Of a DNA stretch of 64,000 bases, positions 40,331-53,270 are shown piece by piece. This stretch comes from Selaginella moellendorffii. Its lineage: Eukaryota; Streptophyta; Lycopodiopsida; Selaginellales; Selaginellaceae. The position numbers and the translations under genes were made by a program. Location of the stretch: contig NW_003314304.1 of NCBI RefSeq assembly GCF_000143415.4, positions 1,354,841 to 1,418,840 on the forward strand. Reading direction: 5' to 3'. The first letter of the stretch is position 1. Each line of letters starts with the position of its first letter. The notes beneath the pieces are model-generated. The model ran no database searches. It saw only the letters and a program-made list of their open reading frames with translations, and had not been told where the DNA came from.

Positions 40331-42600
40331 TAAATACACATAATAAAGAGCTAGATAATATTTCAAATTGATTAGCTATACCCAACCTATCTACTATCTT
40401 TACTATATATTTGAAACCCTTATAGCCCCCTTAGGTGCCTTAGGAGTTTTAAGAGTTATAGTGTAAAGGAATGTGAAAATGTTAATTTTGTTTTAAACAA
40501 CAGCCTAAAGTAAGAGAAATGAAAAAATTAATAATATGACAAAAACACTAATAAATTCACTCTATAGACTTTTTATGGCATTTGTAATTTATATATTAAT
40601 TTACATCAAAGACTCTACTTACCTGCTAATATTGCAATCCTCTCATATAAGAAGAGTAAGATATATTTTCATGGTGAATCCCCACTAAGAATTTTCAAGA
40701 GTCTTTTGTGAATAATAATAAAGGTAATCAAAATCTTTCAAAATACTCAAAAGTAATAATTAAGTATATCTATATTTCCAAAGCTGAAAAATAATCTCAT
40801 ATGAGAGAATGCTAGTGTGCTAATGTGCCCTACAACTATAATGTGTTTTATATTTCCCTACACTCTATTTCCTTAGAAAATTGGTAGAAGTGTAAAAAAA
40901 TATATATATGTAGTGTTATTAAAATGATAAAGCATATGTATATATGATAATCTAGAATTTTAGAAGCTCTTTTTTTTACAAGCAGGCTATGATTATGAAG
41001 CCCCATTTCCGAGAGTGACAACTCATGAATTTGTTTGTCAATGTCATAATAAATAAACTTCATTCCCAAGACTAAAACTTAATATATAAACTTATAGTTG
41101 TTGTACTTTTTTGTTATTCTTAAGCTCCCTGGAAAGTTGAAAAGCTTATATAGAAATAGCTCAAAGGAAAGTCACAATTACTTATATTTGGCCCTTTAGC
41201 ATTTCAAATCAATCTCCTCTCCATCCCCAAATTCTACTTTCACCTCCATATAAAAATTCTTTTTTTTACTGAGGACTTTAATAAAGCTGTACTAGAGCTC
41301 TTTATATACAAAATTTTAGATATTGTTACTAGAGAGGGATTGCTTCTAATCTTTCAAGAACAATGACATATGTTTGCAAATCTTACTCATGATATAGTAG
41401 GGCTACTTGAAAGTAAAAAACACTATTATATTTAGTGTTTAATATGTTATTTTTTTTTTGAATAAAACAAATAGCTCCATGGGTGTACAAACTTTTTTTG
41501 AGCACTACAGCAATTGCCTAATGACAAGTTTGAAAATGTGCACACATAGATGTAAAAATAAATTCAATAACAAGTTACAGACACATACTCATTATCAAGG
41601 AACAATATATCCTTGGGAAACATTTCATTGGCTAGTGCAAAATATGGGATTTTTAGGCCACCCTATAGTGGAATGTAAGATTTAGAATTGTTTTACTATA
41701 TTATAGTATTGTCCCTTTTAAAAGAAAAAACATATATATTGAAATGATATCATATTTTAAAGTGGAATATCTATAATATATTTCTACCTATATTGACAAC
41801 AAATAAGGAATTAAAAGTGTAGTGTTCATTTAGAAATGGTTCAAAACATTGTTAAAACAATTATTGGTAAGGGTCCAAGAAAAATAACCTCTTCCATGAG
41901 TAAATTTTGAGGTTAAAATATCCCTCTACAGCATGAATAATGTCTATGGATTATTTTGAACAAGGAAAATGTTCAAAAGAACATAATTTATTTGACAGAC
42001 TTAATGGTTATTCATTAAAAGAAATACTAAGAACATAAGACATATAGCCACTTCTATGTGTAACTTTGTTTCTTAGTGCCTTTTAGGTCAAGAAGTCTTT
42101 TTACCTAGCATAGAAAATGGCCAACTACTATGGCAAACTTAAAAATATTAAGGATTGAGAAAAAAATAATTTCTTGGATCTTTTTGGTTGAAATATCTCT
42201 TTAGCTAGTGCTGGAAATCTATGATAAGTGGTGCAAACAAGAAATATGATCAAAATCTTGCAAAAACCAAACTTAATTTCCTTTATACATTCATTGTTAA
42301 ATAGCCAAAAGCAATATTAAGAACTAATAATAGTTAGTTTCTTTTGGGTGTAATTTTGTTTTTTATTATCTTTTTTGTTAAAATATCTGTCTGGTCTAGC
42401 TCTCAACTTGTCTCTCTCATGATGCAGCTGTGGCTTCAAAACTATATGATTGTCAATTTTCATGGCTGTTGATAATCTATTCTATTCTAAAAAAAGTTCT
42501 TTCTTTTTGGTCAGAAGTAATACTATATACCAATTATTATTTTTGGCTTTAGTGTGCTAATGGTCCTTGTTAGTTAGTAGTACTCATAAGTAGTAGCAGC
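40331..42600. other. Gene-free AT-rich stretch
   Basis: No protein, RNA gene or intact element recognised. Short A/T runs only. Confidence 0.5.
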
Positions 42601-45240
42601 CTCGAGAAAACCTTGAAAATGCATATATGACTTGCATATTAAGAATAAAAGCCATGTTTCCCAACTTGGTAATTTGTAATACTCATAATTGGTAGTAGCC
42701 CTGAGAAAACCTAGCCTAGTGATAATGGTGCTCTTGATGCTTGTCTCTCCCATGGCACAACTGTCCCTTTGCAGCAGTTATAAGGTTGTCAAGCTTCATG
42801 GTTGTCAATATTCTATTCTAAAGTGCTTCAAGCTTCTTCCAAACTATGATGCGGACTGTGATAGAGTCCTTGTCTTCAAAAGCCAAAATGATTTAGCATT
42901 GGAGGTCATAAGCAACATTGCATCTGATCTATCAAATGATAATTGTTAGTTTTCTGCACTAATTGTCATCATCTTGTAGCAGTGGTGAGTTCTAGCATGC
43001 TTTCTAACATGGTGAGTGAATTGGTAAAAACTCCTCTTGAATGGTTCCACTCACAAAAGCCTAACATCCAGAAGACATACTATTTGTCCCGCTTTAATTC
43101 CATCATTTACAACTCGGACAAGTAAGCCTCTTGTCTTTATTTCTGGTTTTCTATTCTCTGATTTAGTTTTGGGAAGTTGGTTTTTCTTTAGAATAAAAAT
43201 ACTTGATAGATGTCTCTTTGAAGAGGCAAAATGGCTAGAGGTTTTGGAACATTGCTACGAAGTTATACCATCCATAGTAAAGGCTATAGTTATTTTTAAG
43301 CAACTCTCAGTTTTGGATGATTTAGCTGTTCTTTAAACAAAATGTAAAGATTATATTCCTAAGGTAAGGTTTTTCACTTGTTTATTTCTGCATTGTTTTA
43401 CTTCATATGTTTTCCTTTCTGCAGTACTTTATTCTTGTGGCTTCCAAGAATGGCATACACATCCTTGAGGTTAACCACTACATCCATCACCATCTAGTTT
43501 TTTTTAATCATCTTTCCATGAACCCAGATTGCAAGTTTTCTTTGGCATTCACTACAAGAAGATTTTGGGTTTGTTATTATTATTGTGCTCTTTCTTCTAT
43601 TCTTAAATTCCTTTTTTTAGAATGAACAAAAACACTACTTGACAATGGTAAAAGAAAGGATTGATATGCTAAGTGATGCAATCACAAAGCATTAGAAAGC
43701 AAAGGTCAAAGAATTTATTTTTGGAGTATCAAATCTTAATAATATAAGTAATATTGGTTGAGTACCCTTGGTTGTGGCTTGTGTAACAGGTGATCAAGTT
43801 ATTATTAAACTATTATTACAAGAAGGGGTAGACAAAGACTTTAAAGGTATTTAGAATGGCTTTTTTTTTTTTACATATGTTGCTGTTTTTGGCTTTATAG
43901 ATGCTTTTAGAGTGTTCCTATATCTTGAGGTGGTCAAGCATCAGTTGCCATTTAGTCGGTCTTTAGTCATATCAAAAATTGAAACATCTTGCTACTTCAA
44001 CAAATTTTTAAGTTTTTCAAGTTTTCCCAGTCTTGCAGACCTCCTAGTGCCAGCAGGAAACTCACCGTCTCCTAAACTTCCTTGTGTAATTGTTGACCAT
44101 TGCAAACGGCTAGGCTTATCATCATTAAAGTCACTTAGAATTTGTTCAAAAACTCACTTTAGGTCTTGCATATGTTTTTTCATAATCCACTTTTTATTTT
44201 CATCCATGAAACTCATATTGTGCAACATGTTATTTGAAGTGTTAGTTATACCAAGCAATGCTAGTACTGATGAGAGGTCTTCAATAATATACTATTTTAG
44301 ATACCCAAAGCCAAGTTTACTATGTTTGAAAAGTAGTATGTGAGACTCACCTATTGTAAAAAAATAACTGTCAAGAACTTGAAGTTTTTTGATAGCCAAA
44401 AATCATAACAAATACCATTAACTATTACCTTATTCCAATCGCCTAGCGGTGAAAGATAGTCCGGTTTAAGATAAGAGCATTTCATAGAGTTTGTTGGAAG
44501 GTGAGGGCAGCAATGCTAGAAGGGAGCTATAGATTGAGATCTAACTTACATTTTAGGCATCCAGATAAGTAAGATCCTTAGTTGTATAGATAGGAAAGCT
44601 ACTTTTGTTTGAAGACATAGTAGTGAAAAGGGATGTCTATTGATGGTTTTTGGCTTTTAGTATTTTTTTGGCTTCTGTTAATAACTAGGTTGTTCATTTG
44701 TGGCATTTACTTAAAGATGCATAAAATTACTGATCAAAATCCTTAGTAGGAAGCTCAAGTGCCCCTTATTGCTACTCTTTTCAAAGCTGCACACTGGTGA
44801 AGGTCTTTGGTTTAAAACTCAGTTGCTCATTTTTAACAATTTTTTAGTGATATGCAGAGCCATCTTGACTAAGGAAAATGTCGACACATTTAGTGATGTA
44901 AATGAGTGGTAGCATCTTGAGGATGGAGACAATAAACAATACATCTACAAGCTTGAGAATATCCTTGGAGGGATTTTGTGATGTGAAATTTTTCGACAAG
45001 GCAACTTTAAATCAGCATAGAATCAGAGTGTAATTATAAGTTTTTTGTATGTTTTTTTCTTTCCAGTATTATTTTTTCTAGTTGAAAATGCAATGTTATA
45101 AATCAATTCTTCAGGTGCTTTACCATTTCCTATAAGGACAAGGATTTCAAAGTGGAATGAGAAAGATAAAAGGGAAATGCTAAAATTTGGAACTGGACAT
45201 AGGAGGAAAAGGAAGCATGAATCCTCTTCCAAAAAATACT
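42600..45240 (+). other. Decayed coding-like region, unrecognised
   Basis: Several consecutive plus-strand frames separated by stops and GT/AG-like breaks, for example KTPLEWFHSQKPNIQKTYYL near 43,030 and FEEAKWLEVLEHCYEVIPSI near 43,220. About 340 bp at 42,380-42,700 is a diverged duplicate of 42,670-42,830. It is probably transposon-encoded, since a Ulp1 relic follows downstream on the same strand. Family not identified. Confidence 0.35.
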
Positions 45241-45559
45241 AGGTAAAGAATTTTTGTCCCTCAAAACCCACATTTAAAATTTTATGCAAATTTTTGTTAT
45301 ATAGACTTTAGAAGACTAGGGCCGCACAGATTGGAGAAGTTAAAACATTTGAACATGAAGTATAGCCATATTAAGACAAGACATTTGAAATATTAAAATC
45401 CTATAAAATCTAAAAATATAGAATATACACTACACCGATTTGATGTTGGAGAACGATAGAAAGAAATAGAATAGACTACATATTGCTCAACATGAGCAAG
45501 AATTAGTAATTATTGTTGTTGTCTGAAACTTTTTTATACTGTTGTTTTTGCAAAGAAAG

Positions 45560-47480
45560 AGGAAACATTGAGTAAAGAAGGAGTGAGAAGAATAGAAAAA
45601 TAAGGATGGAGGACAAAGAAAAGATATAGTTTTATGTTTATTAAATTACTTATTTTTGGACAAGCTAAAGACTAATTACTATTTGTAGAGAGAGGAGCAA
45701 GAAAATGATGGAATAAAGAAGGATAAAAAAGATGAATAAAACAATGAAAAAAATAAGGACAACAAACGAGATGATGAATTTTTAGAAATCTAGAGCTAAA
45801 ACAAGGTCAATATGTTTTCAATAGATTCTTATATTTGTATTTATGTCAAAGGGTAAGAATTTGAAATTTAAAATTTAAAATTTAATGTATTTTTTCTTTA
45901 TTGGTTAGGAGTATGAAAAAATAAAGAAAAGGAAGAATCAATTGAATATTTTTGAAGAAAAGTGTCTATTATTGCCTATTTTCAAAGCATAAATTTCTTT
46001 TTTTGTTTTCATTCTTTGGTCTTTAAACTTAATATACACTATTTTTGAGATACCATTCGAGTTTGGTTGTCATTTCTATTAGGGCAGACCAAACTTCAAT
46101 TTTTCACCTATATTCTATGCATCACATTAGATATAATAGTAATGAAACCTTCAAGATTTTCACAGAGTATTTGGAGAATTAATGGAGGTATTACAATGGT
46201 AGAAATTCTATGATCAAAGTTAGTATAAAGAAATTAAAAGTATGTTTTATGTTAGTCTTTAGTTTATTAGTTGAATTTGTGCAATTTTCCAAATTTTGCA
46301 GCAGAGCAATGCTATGGATTGTGGAGTCTACATAATGCACTCCATGAAGACATTCATAATAAAATCTCTTGACAATTTTATAATGGAGTTTGTAAAGAAA
46401 ATGGTATGTTGATAATTTTATTTTAGTTTTTGTATTACTCTTTAAATTTGGGTTTTTTGTAGCTTTTCTCTAAGAAAATCATGCTTAGATGCTAAATACA
46501 ATATGAAATTCTAAAAGCCATTACAAGTTCTACCAATAAGCCAAAGAAGGTGATTAAAGTGTATAGTAGGTATTAGCTCTAGTTTTTAATATCTATAATG
46601 TTAACCAAAACTTGGTGTAAAACGGAAAAACTAAGTTGATAAATATATTGTGTAGTATAAACATGAAGAAAAAGAAAAAGAAACTTTGGTGGAGAGAAAA
46701 GACCAAAAACAATAAAAAAGAGCTCATTTGTAGCAGGATGAAAATGTGGAGGACAAATAAAAGGTATAAATTTATATTAAAGTATTTATTTGTCTTCTGA
46801 CAAATTAAAGACTAACCACTATTTGCAAAGAAATGTCCAAAAAGACAATGGAATAAGGAAGGATGAGGAGGAGAAGCAAGACATGATAATTTTATTATTG
46901 TCTAAATTAGTTCTTGTTTTTAGCTTTCTATATTGTGTAACACAGAGTATGAATAAAAAAGAAAGAAAAACTTTGGTAGAGGGAGAAGACCAAGAATAGC
47001 AAGAAAGAACTTGCATGCAATAAAATGAAAATACGAAGGATAAAGAAAATATAGTTTAATATTAAATTAGTTACTCATCTTTGGACAAGCTAAATACTAA
47101 CCATTATTTGCAAAGAGATGTCTAGGAAGATGATGGAATAAAGAATGAAACTTTACTTAAAAAATTCTTCTAAAGGAGTAAAAACAAAATGTCAAGGGGA
47201 ATGATAAGGAGGAGCAAGAAGTTGCTACTGCATGTGAGTAGGAAGAGAAGGATAAAAACATGCATAAACTTGCATATACCCAGACTTTCAAGTTTACAAA
47301 ATTGCCGCATCTTCGTCCAAAGGATGAAAGGCTGGGGGCGGCAAATTGATGTGCGAATATTCTTCAGTGCAGTTAAAAATGGAGGATGAAGATACGGGTG
47401 ACAAAGTGAATGACTAAGTAGTCTTTAAGCTAATGAAAAGCTAAATACTAATTGCTAAATGCAAGAAAACACAGAATGCA
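45560..47480 (+). repeat. Degenerate ~286-bp tandem repeats, Lys/Glu-rich
   Basis: The block ACTAACCACTATTTGCAAAG with its surrounding GGAGAGAAGACCAA and GATGGAATAA-GAA recurs at about 46,810 and 47,096 (period 286). More diverged forms lie at 45,669 and 47,447. The units interleave A/G-rich coding-like parts with AT-rich parts, as if an exon-intron unit had been multiplied. Confidence 0.65.
46300..46400 (+). pseudogene. Ulp1-type (C48) cysteine protease relic
   Basis: The frame reads QSNAMDCGVYIMHSM, the conserved Gln...Asp-Cys-Gly segment around the catalytic Cys of SUMO-protease-like domains. Such domains are widespread in plant Mutator and other DNA transposons. The His and Asp parts of the triad were not found in open frame, so only a fragment remains. 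Confidence 0.65.
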
Positions 47481-48470
47481 AAAGAGCAAATGTAACTCAA
47501 ATGAGTCAAGACATTTTGATGTTCTATCCTAACTTGGATTTTTCCACCCACATGAGCATTTTGAGCTATGTTTGAAAAGTAGTTTGTGAGGCTCATTTGT
47601 TATAAAGAGATAACCATTAGGAACTGAGCGCAGACCATAGTTGAGCTCACGAGTTGAGCTCAATTTTCAATTGTAATTATGTACAAATATTATAAACTTT
47701 AAAATTTTAAAGTTATGGTGAACCTAATAATTTCATAACTCTCTATATATTAAATAAATAAAAATGTTCTAAAGGACACCTCTTGTTTTAATAATTTAAA
47801 TATTTACTACATGCAATGATAGGGATGTTTGTTAAAACATAAAATAAAATGTTTGCAAAAAGAGTATTCTTGTGACTTCTTTAAATTTGTACTCTGTGCT
47901 TTCTGGCTAGTAAATGTCAAGTTTGTCAGAATTTTAAAATTATTAAATTGGAATTAAGATTCTACATAAGGACATATAACCATTTGAAAAGAAAAAAAAA
48001 CAACTGTGATGGTCATATGCTCTCACAATACATTATAACATCACACACCGCGAAAGACTACCATGAAATATTTTTTGAGATGGTAAAGATAAAAATAGAG
48101 ACTCATGAATACTATGGGCAGTATTGCAAAAAGAACCCTTGCACGTATATGAAATGAAAAGTGAAATAATAAAATATTTTTATTAATTATATAAGGTATA
48201 ATTAGTTTATATTATTGATAGAGAATAAACATTGATAGTGCTGGAAAATTTAATTAGCTCCAAAAGTTTTCTGCAACTTGGCAATAGTAAAGCTTGCTTG
48301 GTGTATATGAATATCCACTTTAGGATCTTAGTGCAAGATGTTGATGAAGATGTAGTACATATGCTTGCAAGGAGTATATGCCTTCCCATGTTCCTCGCGT
48401 TTCGTAAAGTCTAGACATGTGCAAGAAGGAAAGTCTTGAATGGCAATTGTGTACTCTCCACCTTCTGTTT
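47481..48470. other. Gene-free AT-rich stretch
   Basis: No feature recognised apart from short unremarkable frames. Confidence 0.5.
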
Positions 48471-48494
48471 TGAACTATGTACTCCTTTGCGAAC

Positions 48495-49395
48495 GCAGTG
48501 AAGTCCAAGTGCCCAGGCCAGGCCAGGCTAAGGCGATTGGGGGTGGGCTGGTTGCCAGCGAACCGGCCTGCTCCCAATCGCAAAGTCCAAGTGCCTAGGC
48601 CAGGCACTCCACGCGGGCTGGCAAAGGCGTTTGGGGGCGGGCCAGCGCCTGCACCAAGTCCTTGCGCCAAGTGCCCGTGCTGGGCATTTGGCGTGAGCCG
48701 GCCAAGGGGCTTGGGGGCAAGCCAGCGCCCACGCCAAATGCCAAGGCCAAGTGCCTGTGCCGGGTATTTGGCATGAGCTGGCCTTGGCACTTGGTGGCAG
48801 GCCGGTTTGCCGGTTCGCCAGCCCACCCCCAAGCGCCAAGGCCAAGTTCCCGAGCCGGGCACTTGGTGCGTGCCGGCCTTGGTGCTTTAGAGCGAACTAG
48901 TTCACTGGCGAATTGGCCCGCCTCCAAGTGCCAAGGCTGGCTCTGGCCAAATTTGGCACTTGGTGGTGGGCCGGTTTGCCGGTTCGCCAGTCCACCCCCA
49001 AGCGCCAAGGCCAAGTTCCCGGGCCGGGCACTTGGCGCATGCCAGTCTTGGTGCTTTGGGGCAAACCGGTTCGCCGGCAAACTGGCCCGCCTCCAAGTGT
49101 CAAGGCCGGCGTGTGCCAAGTGCCCGGCCCAGGCATTTGGCCCGAGCCAGCCTTGGCGCCAGCTCACCCCCAAGCGCCAAGGCCAAGCGCCCGCGCTGGG
49201 CATTTGGCACGCGCCGGCCTTGGTGCTTGGCGCCAGTGCCAAGTGCCAAGGCCAAGCGCCCGTGCCAAGCATTTGGCGCGAGCCAACCTTGGCACTTGGA
49301 GTGAACCGGCCCGCCCCCAAGTGCCAAGGCCAAGTTCTCGGGCTGGGCACTTGGCGCAAGCAGGCCAACCGGTGTCTGCACCAAACCCACACCCC
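48495..49395. repeat. GC-rich palindromic minisatellite island
   Basis: About 900 bp of strongly GC-rich DNA set in AT-rich DNA. It is a dense, degenerate repetition of AAGCGCCAAGGCCAAG, CCGGGCACTTGGCG and CCGGTTTGCCGGTTCGCC. The core CTTGGC/GCCAAG is self-complementary, so units read alike on both strands and can form hairpins. Larger units of about 200 bp are visible: CCCCCAAGCGCCAAGGCCAA recurs at about 48,829, 48,995 and 49,169. Long open frames occur on both strands (up to 265 codons), but they follow from the repeat and should not be taken as proteins. Confidence 0.85.
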
Positions 49396-49597
49396 AAAGT
49401 CCCTACTTCTTATGCATTTTTAATTTATAATGAGTTTTTTTTATTTTCAGAAACAGAAGCAATTACAAAAGGAGAGGGATGTTGGATCAAAGAGAAGACA
49501 TGAGGAAGATGAGATCTAGGATGACAATCAAGTTGACCTTCAGATAGAGATTTCCACAGCAACAACTCTACCATCTTCGCAACCAAATAGCTCGAGT

Positions 49598-49925
49598 CCA
49601 CATGCACCCCCACCACCACCATCGATGCCACCACCACCATCACCACTGCCACCACCTGCACCACCATTGCCACCTCTACCTTCATCACCACCATTACCAC
49701 CACCGTCATCACCACCATTGCCACCTCTACCTTCATCACCACCATTACCACCACCGTCATCACCACCATTACCACCACCGTCATCACCACCATTGTCATC
49801 ACCACCATTACCACCACTGTCGTCATCACCACCATTACCACCACCGTCATCACCACCATTACCACCATTGCCGCTATCACCACCATTACCACCACCACTG
49901 CCACCATCATCACCACCAACAGTGC
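49598..49925. repeat. ACC/TCA trinucleotide minisatellite
   Basis: Imperfect 27-42 bp units such as ACCACCATTACCACCACCGT. In frame they encode a Pro/Ser-rich tract (PPLPPPSSPP) on the plus strand. The alternative frames give His-rich and Met/Val-rich sequence. It may have been the proline-rich linker of the eroded gene that follows. Confidence 0.85.
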
Positions 49926-52487
49926 AACCATTGTCATCACTACCATTGCTACCACAACCACAAATGCCAGTACTCTTAACATATTCACAAAATATGGCAG
50001 AAACTAACTACATTACAGAGCAGTGCTCAAGTGCGCCTAACAGGGGTGTTGGGCCTGAGCCAGGGGCTAGATCTGATAATGGTGCTACTAGAGGTGTAGT
50101 TGAAGTTGAAAGAGAAGTGGAGCTACCTAAACACATTATCGACAAGCGCTTCCAAGGGACAGTTTTGAGAACTAAAGAGAAGGCTATTCACATGACTCTA
50201 GAGTCTCTCAAGTGGGAAGGCCTGGTAGACATGATCTGAGAAATCCCACTATGTCAATTCACTCAGACAAGCATCGTTTGGTCTACTTCACCGCACTTTG
50301 TCAACATGGATATCTATAATCTGTACAAATAGAATGGCCTTGGGACAAACATAGACATGTTCCTTGTTTCAGTCTTCAAGCAAGGAATGACAAATACCCT
50401 CTTGGTGTCATTGGAAATTGAGAGGGTTTGGGATGATATTTGGAAAATGAAGTCCAGTGAATTTGATAACATGCTTATGAGCCATTTTGAGACTCAACAA
50501 TTTGTGGGGAAAATGTTCTACATTATCGACGAGAATCATCGTTGGTGTGCGTGGGTGAAGTGCATCAATGAATGCTTCCAAGATGATTCTGTCTATCACA
50601 TCAATGTTCCGGTTGGACATGTACACGTGAGAGGATCTCTAGATGTGGCAATGCTTGTGATAGCTTGCCATAAAATTAATGTGTAAGTACCTCTCCCTCT
50701 TCAATCACTTTTAACAATTTGTGTTTTACAGGCTGGGATAGTTTGCAATGCAGAAACAAAGCCTAGTACATGATATCGAGCAAATCCAGTTTCTTGCCAA
50801 TCTTGACAAGGATGCAGTTTGCAGCCACTATAGTGATGATTTAGCATCACTAATTTGGCATCAATGAGGTCGTCAAGATGCCAATAGATGGTACAAGAAT
50901 CCAGTGGCTTTTATGACAACTGTGTGGAGTAAAGTATGTTCTTCCAAGTATACTTCTTATTATAGAATGTTTGTGTTGTCTTCAGCCATCGGTGAAGGTT
51001 AAGCAAGATGCATATGCACAGTCACATCGAGCTGAAAATGATCAAGAACTCTCGGAGCATTTAGCTGCAATTGACAAGAAAATCAACAGCATAAAGAAGA
51101 CAAAGATAAGGAAATTACTTAGTGTGGCTGACCCTCGACACCCAAAGGAGTGGTTTGATATTATAACAGAGATTGCTTGTCATGAAAGTAAGTATTGTTT
51201 GTGTTTACATGAAGGTTACTCACAAAAGTTACTTCTTAGTGGGCAAGACTCCAGATGAGATTATTTACAACATCTCAAAGTCAAAGCTTACATATGAAGA
51301 ATAGATACATGTTCTGAACAACCTCAATAGCAAACTTAGGGAAGGAGAAAAAGGTTTGGATAGTATGATGGAGATTGTGATGAGGAGGACCATCTATATT
51401 TCACAAACTGTATATAAAGGGGAGATGTTTCTAGCGCCTTTCATAGGGGATGATCCTGAGCAACTTCCATTTAAGGACTTCATGACCACTGAGCTTACAA
51501 AACTCGGAGAGGACTGGCTGCCAAAGAAGGCCACAAGCACGACTCCATTTGATAAACAACTTGGCCAACCTTACTTCATGTGTCAAGTGGCTTTCAGGTA
51601 ACATACAATTTCTCAACTATACTCAATTTGTTTATATTCTATCATAGGTATCTCCAATATAGAGGCGTTCCTCTCGAAACACCGGTATGCACACGACTCC
51701 TGAGGCATGGTGTGAGAGATGGAGGCATGTACCCAACAACAATGAAGTTTCCAGCAGCAATAAAACAAGCTTGTCTTTGGGAATTGGAGATGCCAGATTA
51801 TGCACCAACCCACCAAAAGGCTGTAAGAGGCAACAATGAAGACGTGCCAGATGACGAAGATGATGGCCATGAGAATGTCGACACTGTTGGTGCCAATGGC
51901 GAGGAGAGTGAAGATGGCGGTGAGAACAAGATTCCTCGAGACGAAGCCGAGAAAGAGAACTAGAACGTCCAAGAAGTTCTACCTCGACGAAAGCATGCAA
52001 ATCCACATATGGAGGAATTAGTCAATAGTGATGATGATTGTCCAAAACATCCCCATAACTAAGGAACTTCTCAAGGTATATTTCTTTTAATTCTCTAGTT
52101 CCTCAAAATGGTTGTAGCAAAAACTGTCGGGAGTAACTTCATTCCAGCTCATCTTGATGCTTGAGAAGAGGACCTGAAGGAACTTACATCTACCACACGC
52201 CACATGACGGTATGTAAATTTTTCTTAAGTTCACATCTTAGATTTGCCCTATTTCTCTAGTGGCATTCTGTGGTGAATTTGGGATCTTTATTGGCTCCTA
52301 CAGTTCATTGATGGCATCTTTTGAGGAGGATGCTGAGAATATGGCTATCCGGCAAAAGTGGGAGCGCTTTTGTCAGAAGATCCATAGGCGACTTTATCCT
52401 CATATAGTTGAAGATGGTGCTCATAAATTTGAGACTAAATTTAATGACCGTGAGATGTCAAAGACGGATGAGGATATATGTCTTTAA
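49926..52487 (+). pseudogene. Eroded multi-exon protein gene, probably transposon-derived
   Basis: Plus-strand coding-like blocks with plausible splice sites: KRFQGTVLRTKEKAIHMTLE (near 50,145), FETQQFVGKMFYIIDENHRW and VPVGHVHVRGSLDVAMLVIA (50,485-50,670), KIRKLLSVADPRHPKEWFDI (51,100-51,170), YLQYRGVPLETPVCTRLLRH (51,650-51,710), then an acidic tail and QKWERFCQKIHRRLYPHIVE near 52,350. Stops interrupt it at about 50,237, 50,328 and 50,866. The family is not recognised. The proximity to a Ulp1 relic and repeats suggests the coding part of a large DNA transposon. Confidence 0.5.
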
Positions 52488-53270
52488 ATGGTAGCTGGAG
52501 CTATATTTAATAAAAGTTAAAATAACCTAGGGAATTGCGAGGTGTACTCAAAAGATGAATTGGTGTTCTCATCATATAGAAAAATAGTTTTAATGTGCAA
52601 AAGTATCCGACGTAGAACAAAGGATAATCAAATGTCAGAGTAATACTTACAAAGACGGTTCTTGTGAATAGGATCTGAATACAAAAAGTTGTATTCAAGT
52701 GTGGTGGCACCTCAAAGTAGCCAAAAAATTAGGACCTTACAAGACATCAGATTAACAAAGTTCAAAAATTGAATGATTTAGTAGAGTTAAGTGATGATCC
52801 CTAAAGCTTGGAGAAATTCTATTTAGATGGAAGTGTGTTGTGCCCTTCAAAGGATTAGAAGGATCATAAGATCTAAATATGAGAACAATAGGTATCTCAT
52901 TGATGGCAAAACATGCCATACTAAAATCATGAAAAGATGTTTACAAAAAAAAGAAACTTTATTAAAGAGTTGTGTGTGAACACTATGTTGAAATAATAAT
53001 CGATAGTTGGTATAAGAAACAAGTATGATTATTGTAGTGAGAACTTAGACACAAGTGGAAAGTGTCATAAGGGTAAACTTATAGAGCCAATAGTATAGAG
53101 ACACCAAATGTCCTAGGGTGTTATGCCTTAAAGTCAAGTTGGTTGGTTCATAAAAACCCCTTACCAAAGGAATTCCAATAGAAATAAGATAGATATAGCC
53201 TAAGCACCTTTGGGTGTATGTTGTGGGATTGGACATATGGAGCACTTAGATTAAGTGTAAAGGCTGAGTG
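52488..53270. other. Gene-free stretch
   Basis: Contains a weak minus-strand match to the TRIM LTR end (GGTGGCACCTC, TTGTATTCAAG) but nothing intact. Confidence 0.4.

Noticed and set aside
48595-49423. Frames of 196-265 codons on both strands in the GC-rich island
   Set aside because: They exist in several frames on both strands only because the repeat lacks stop codons. The peptides are periodic and show no start context or splice signals.
49425-49988. Met/Val-rich and His-rich frames in the ACC repeat
   Set aside because: They are translations of a simple repeat in alternative frames.
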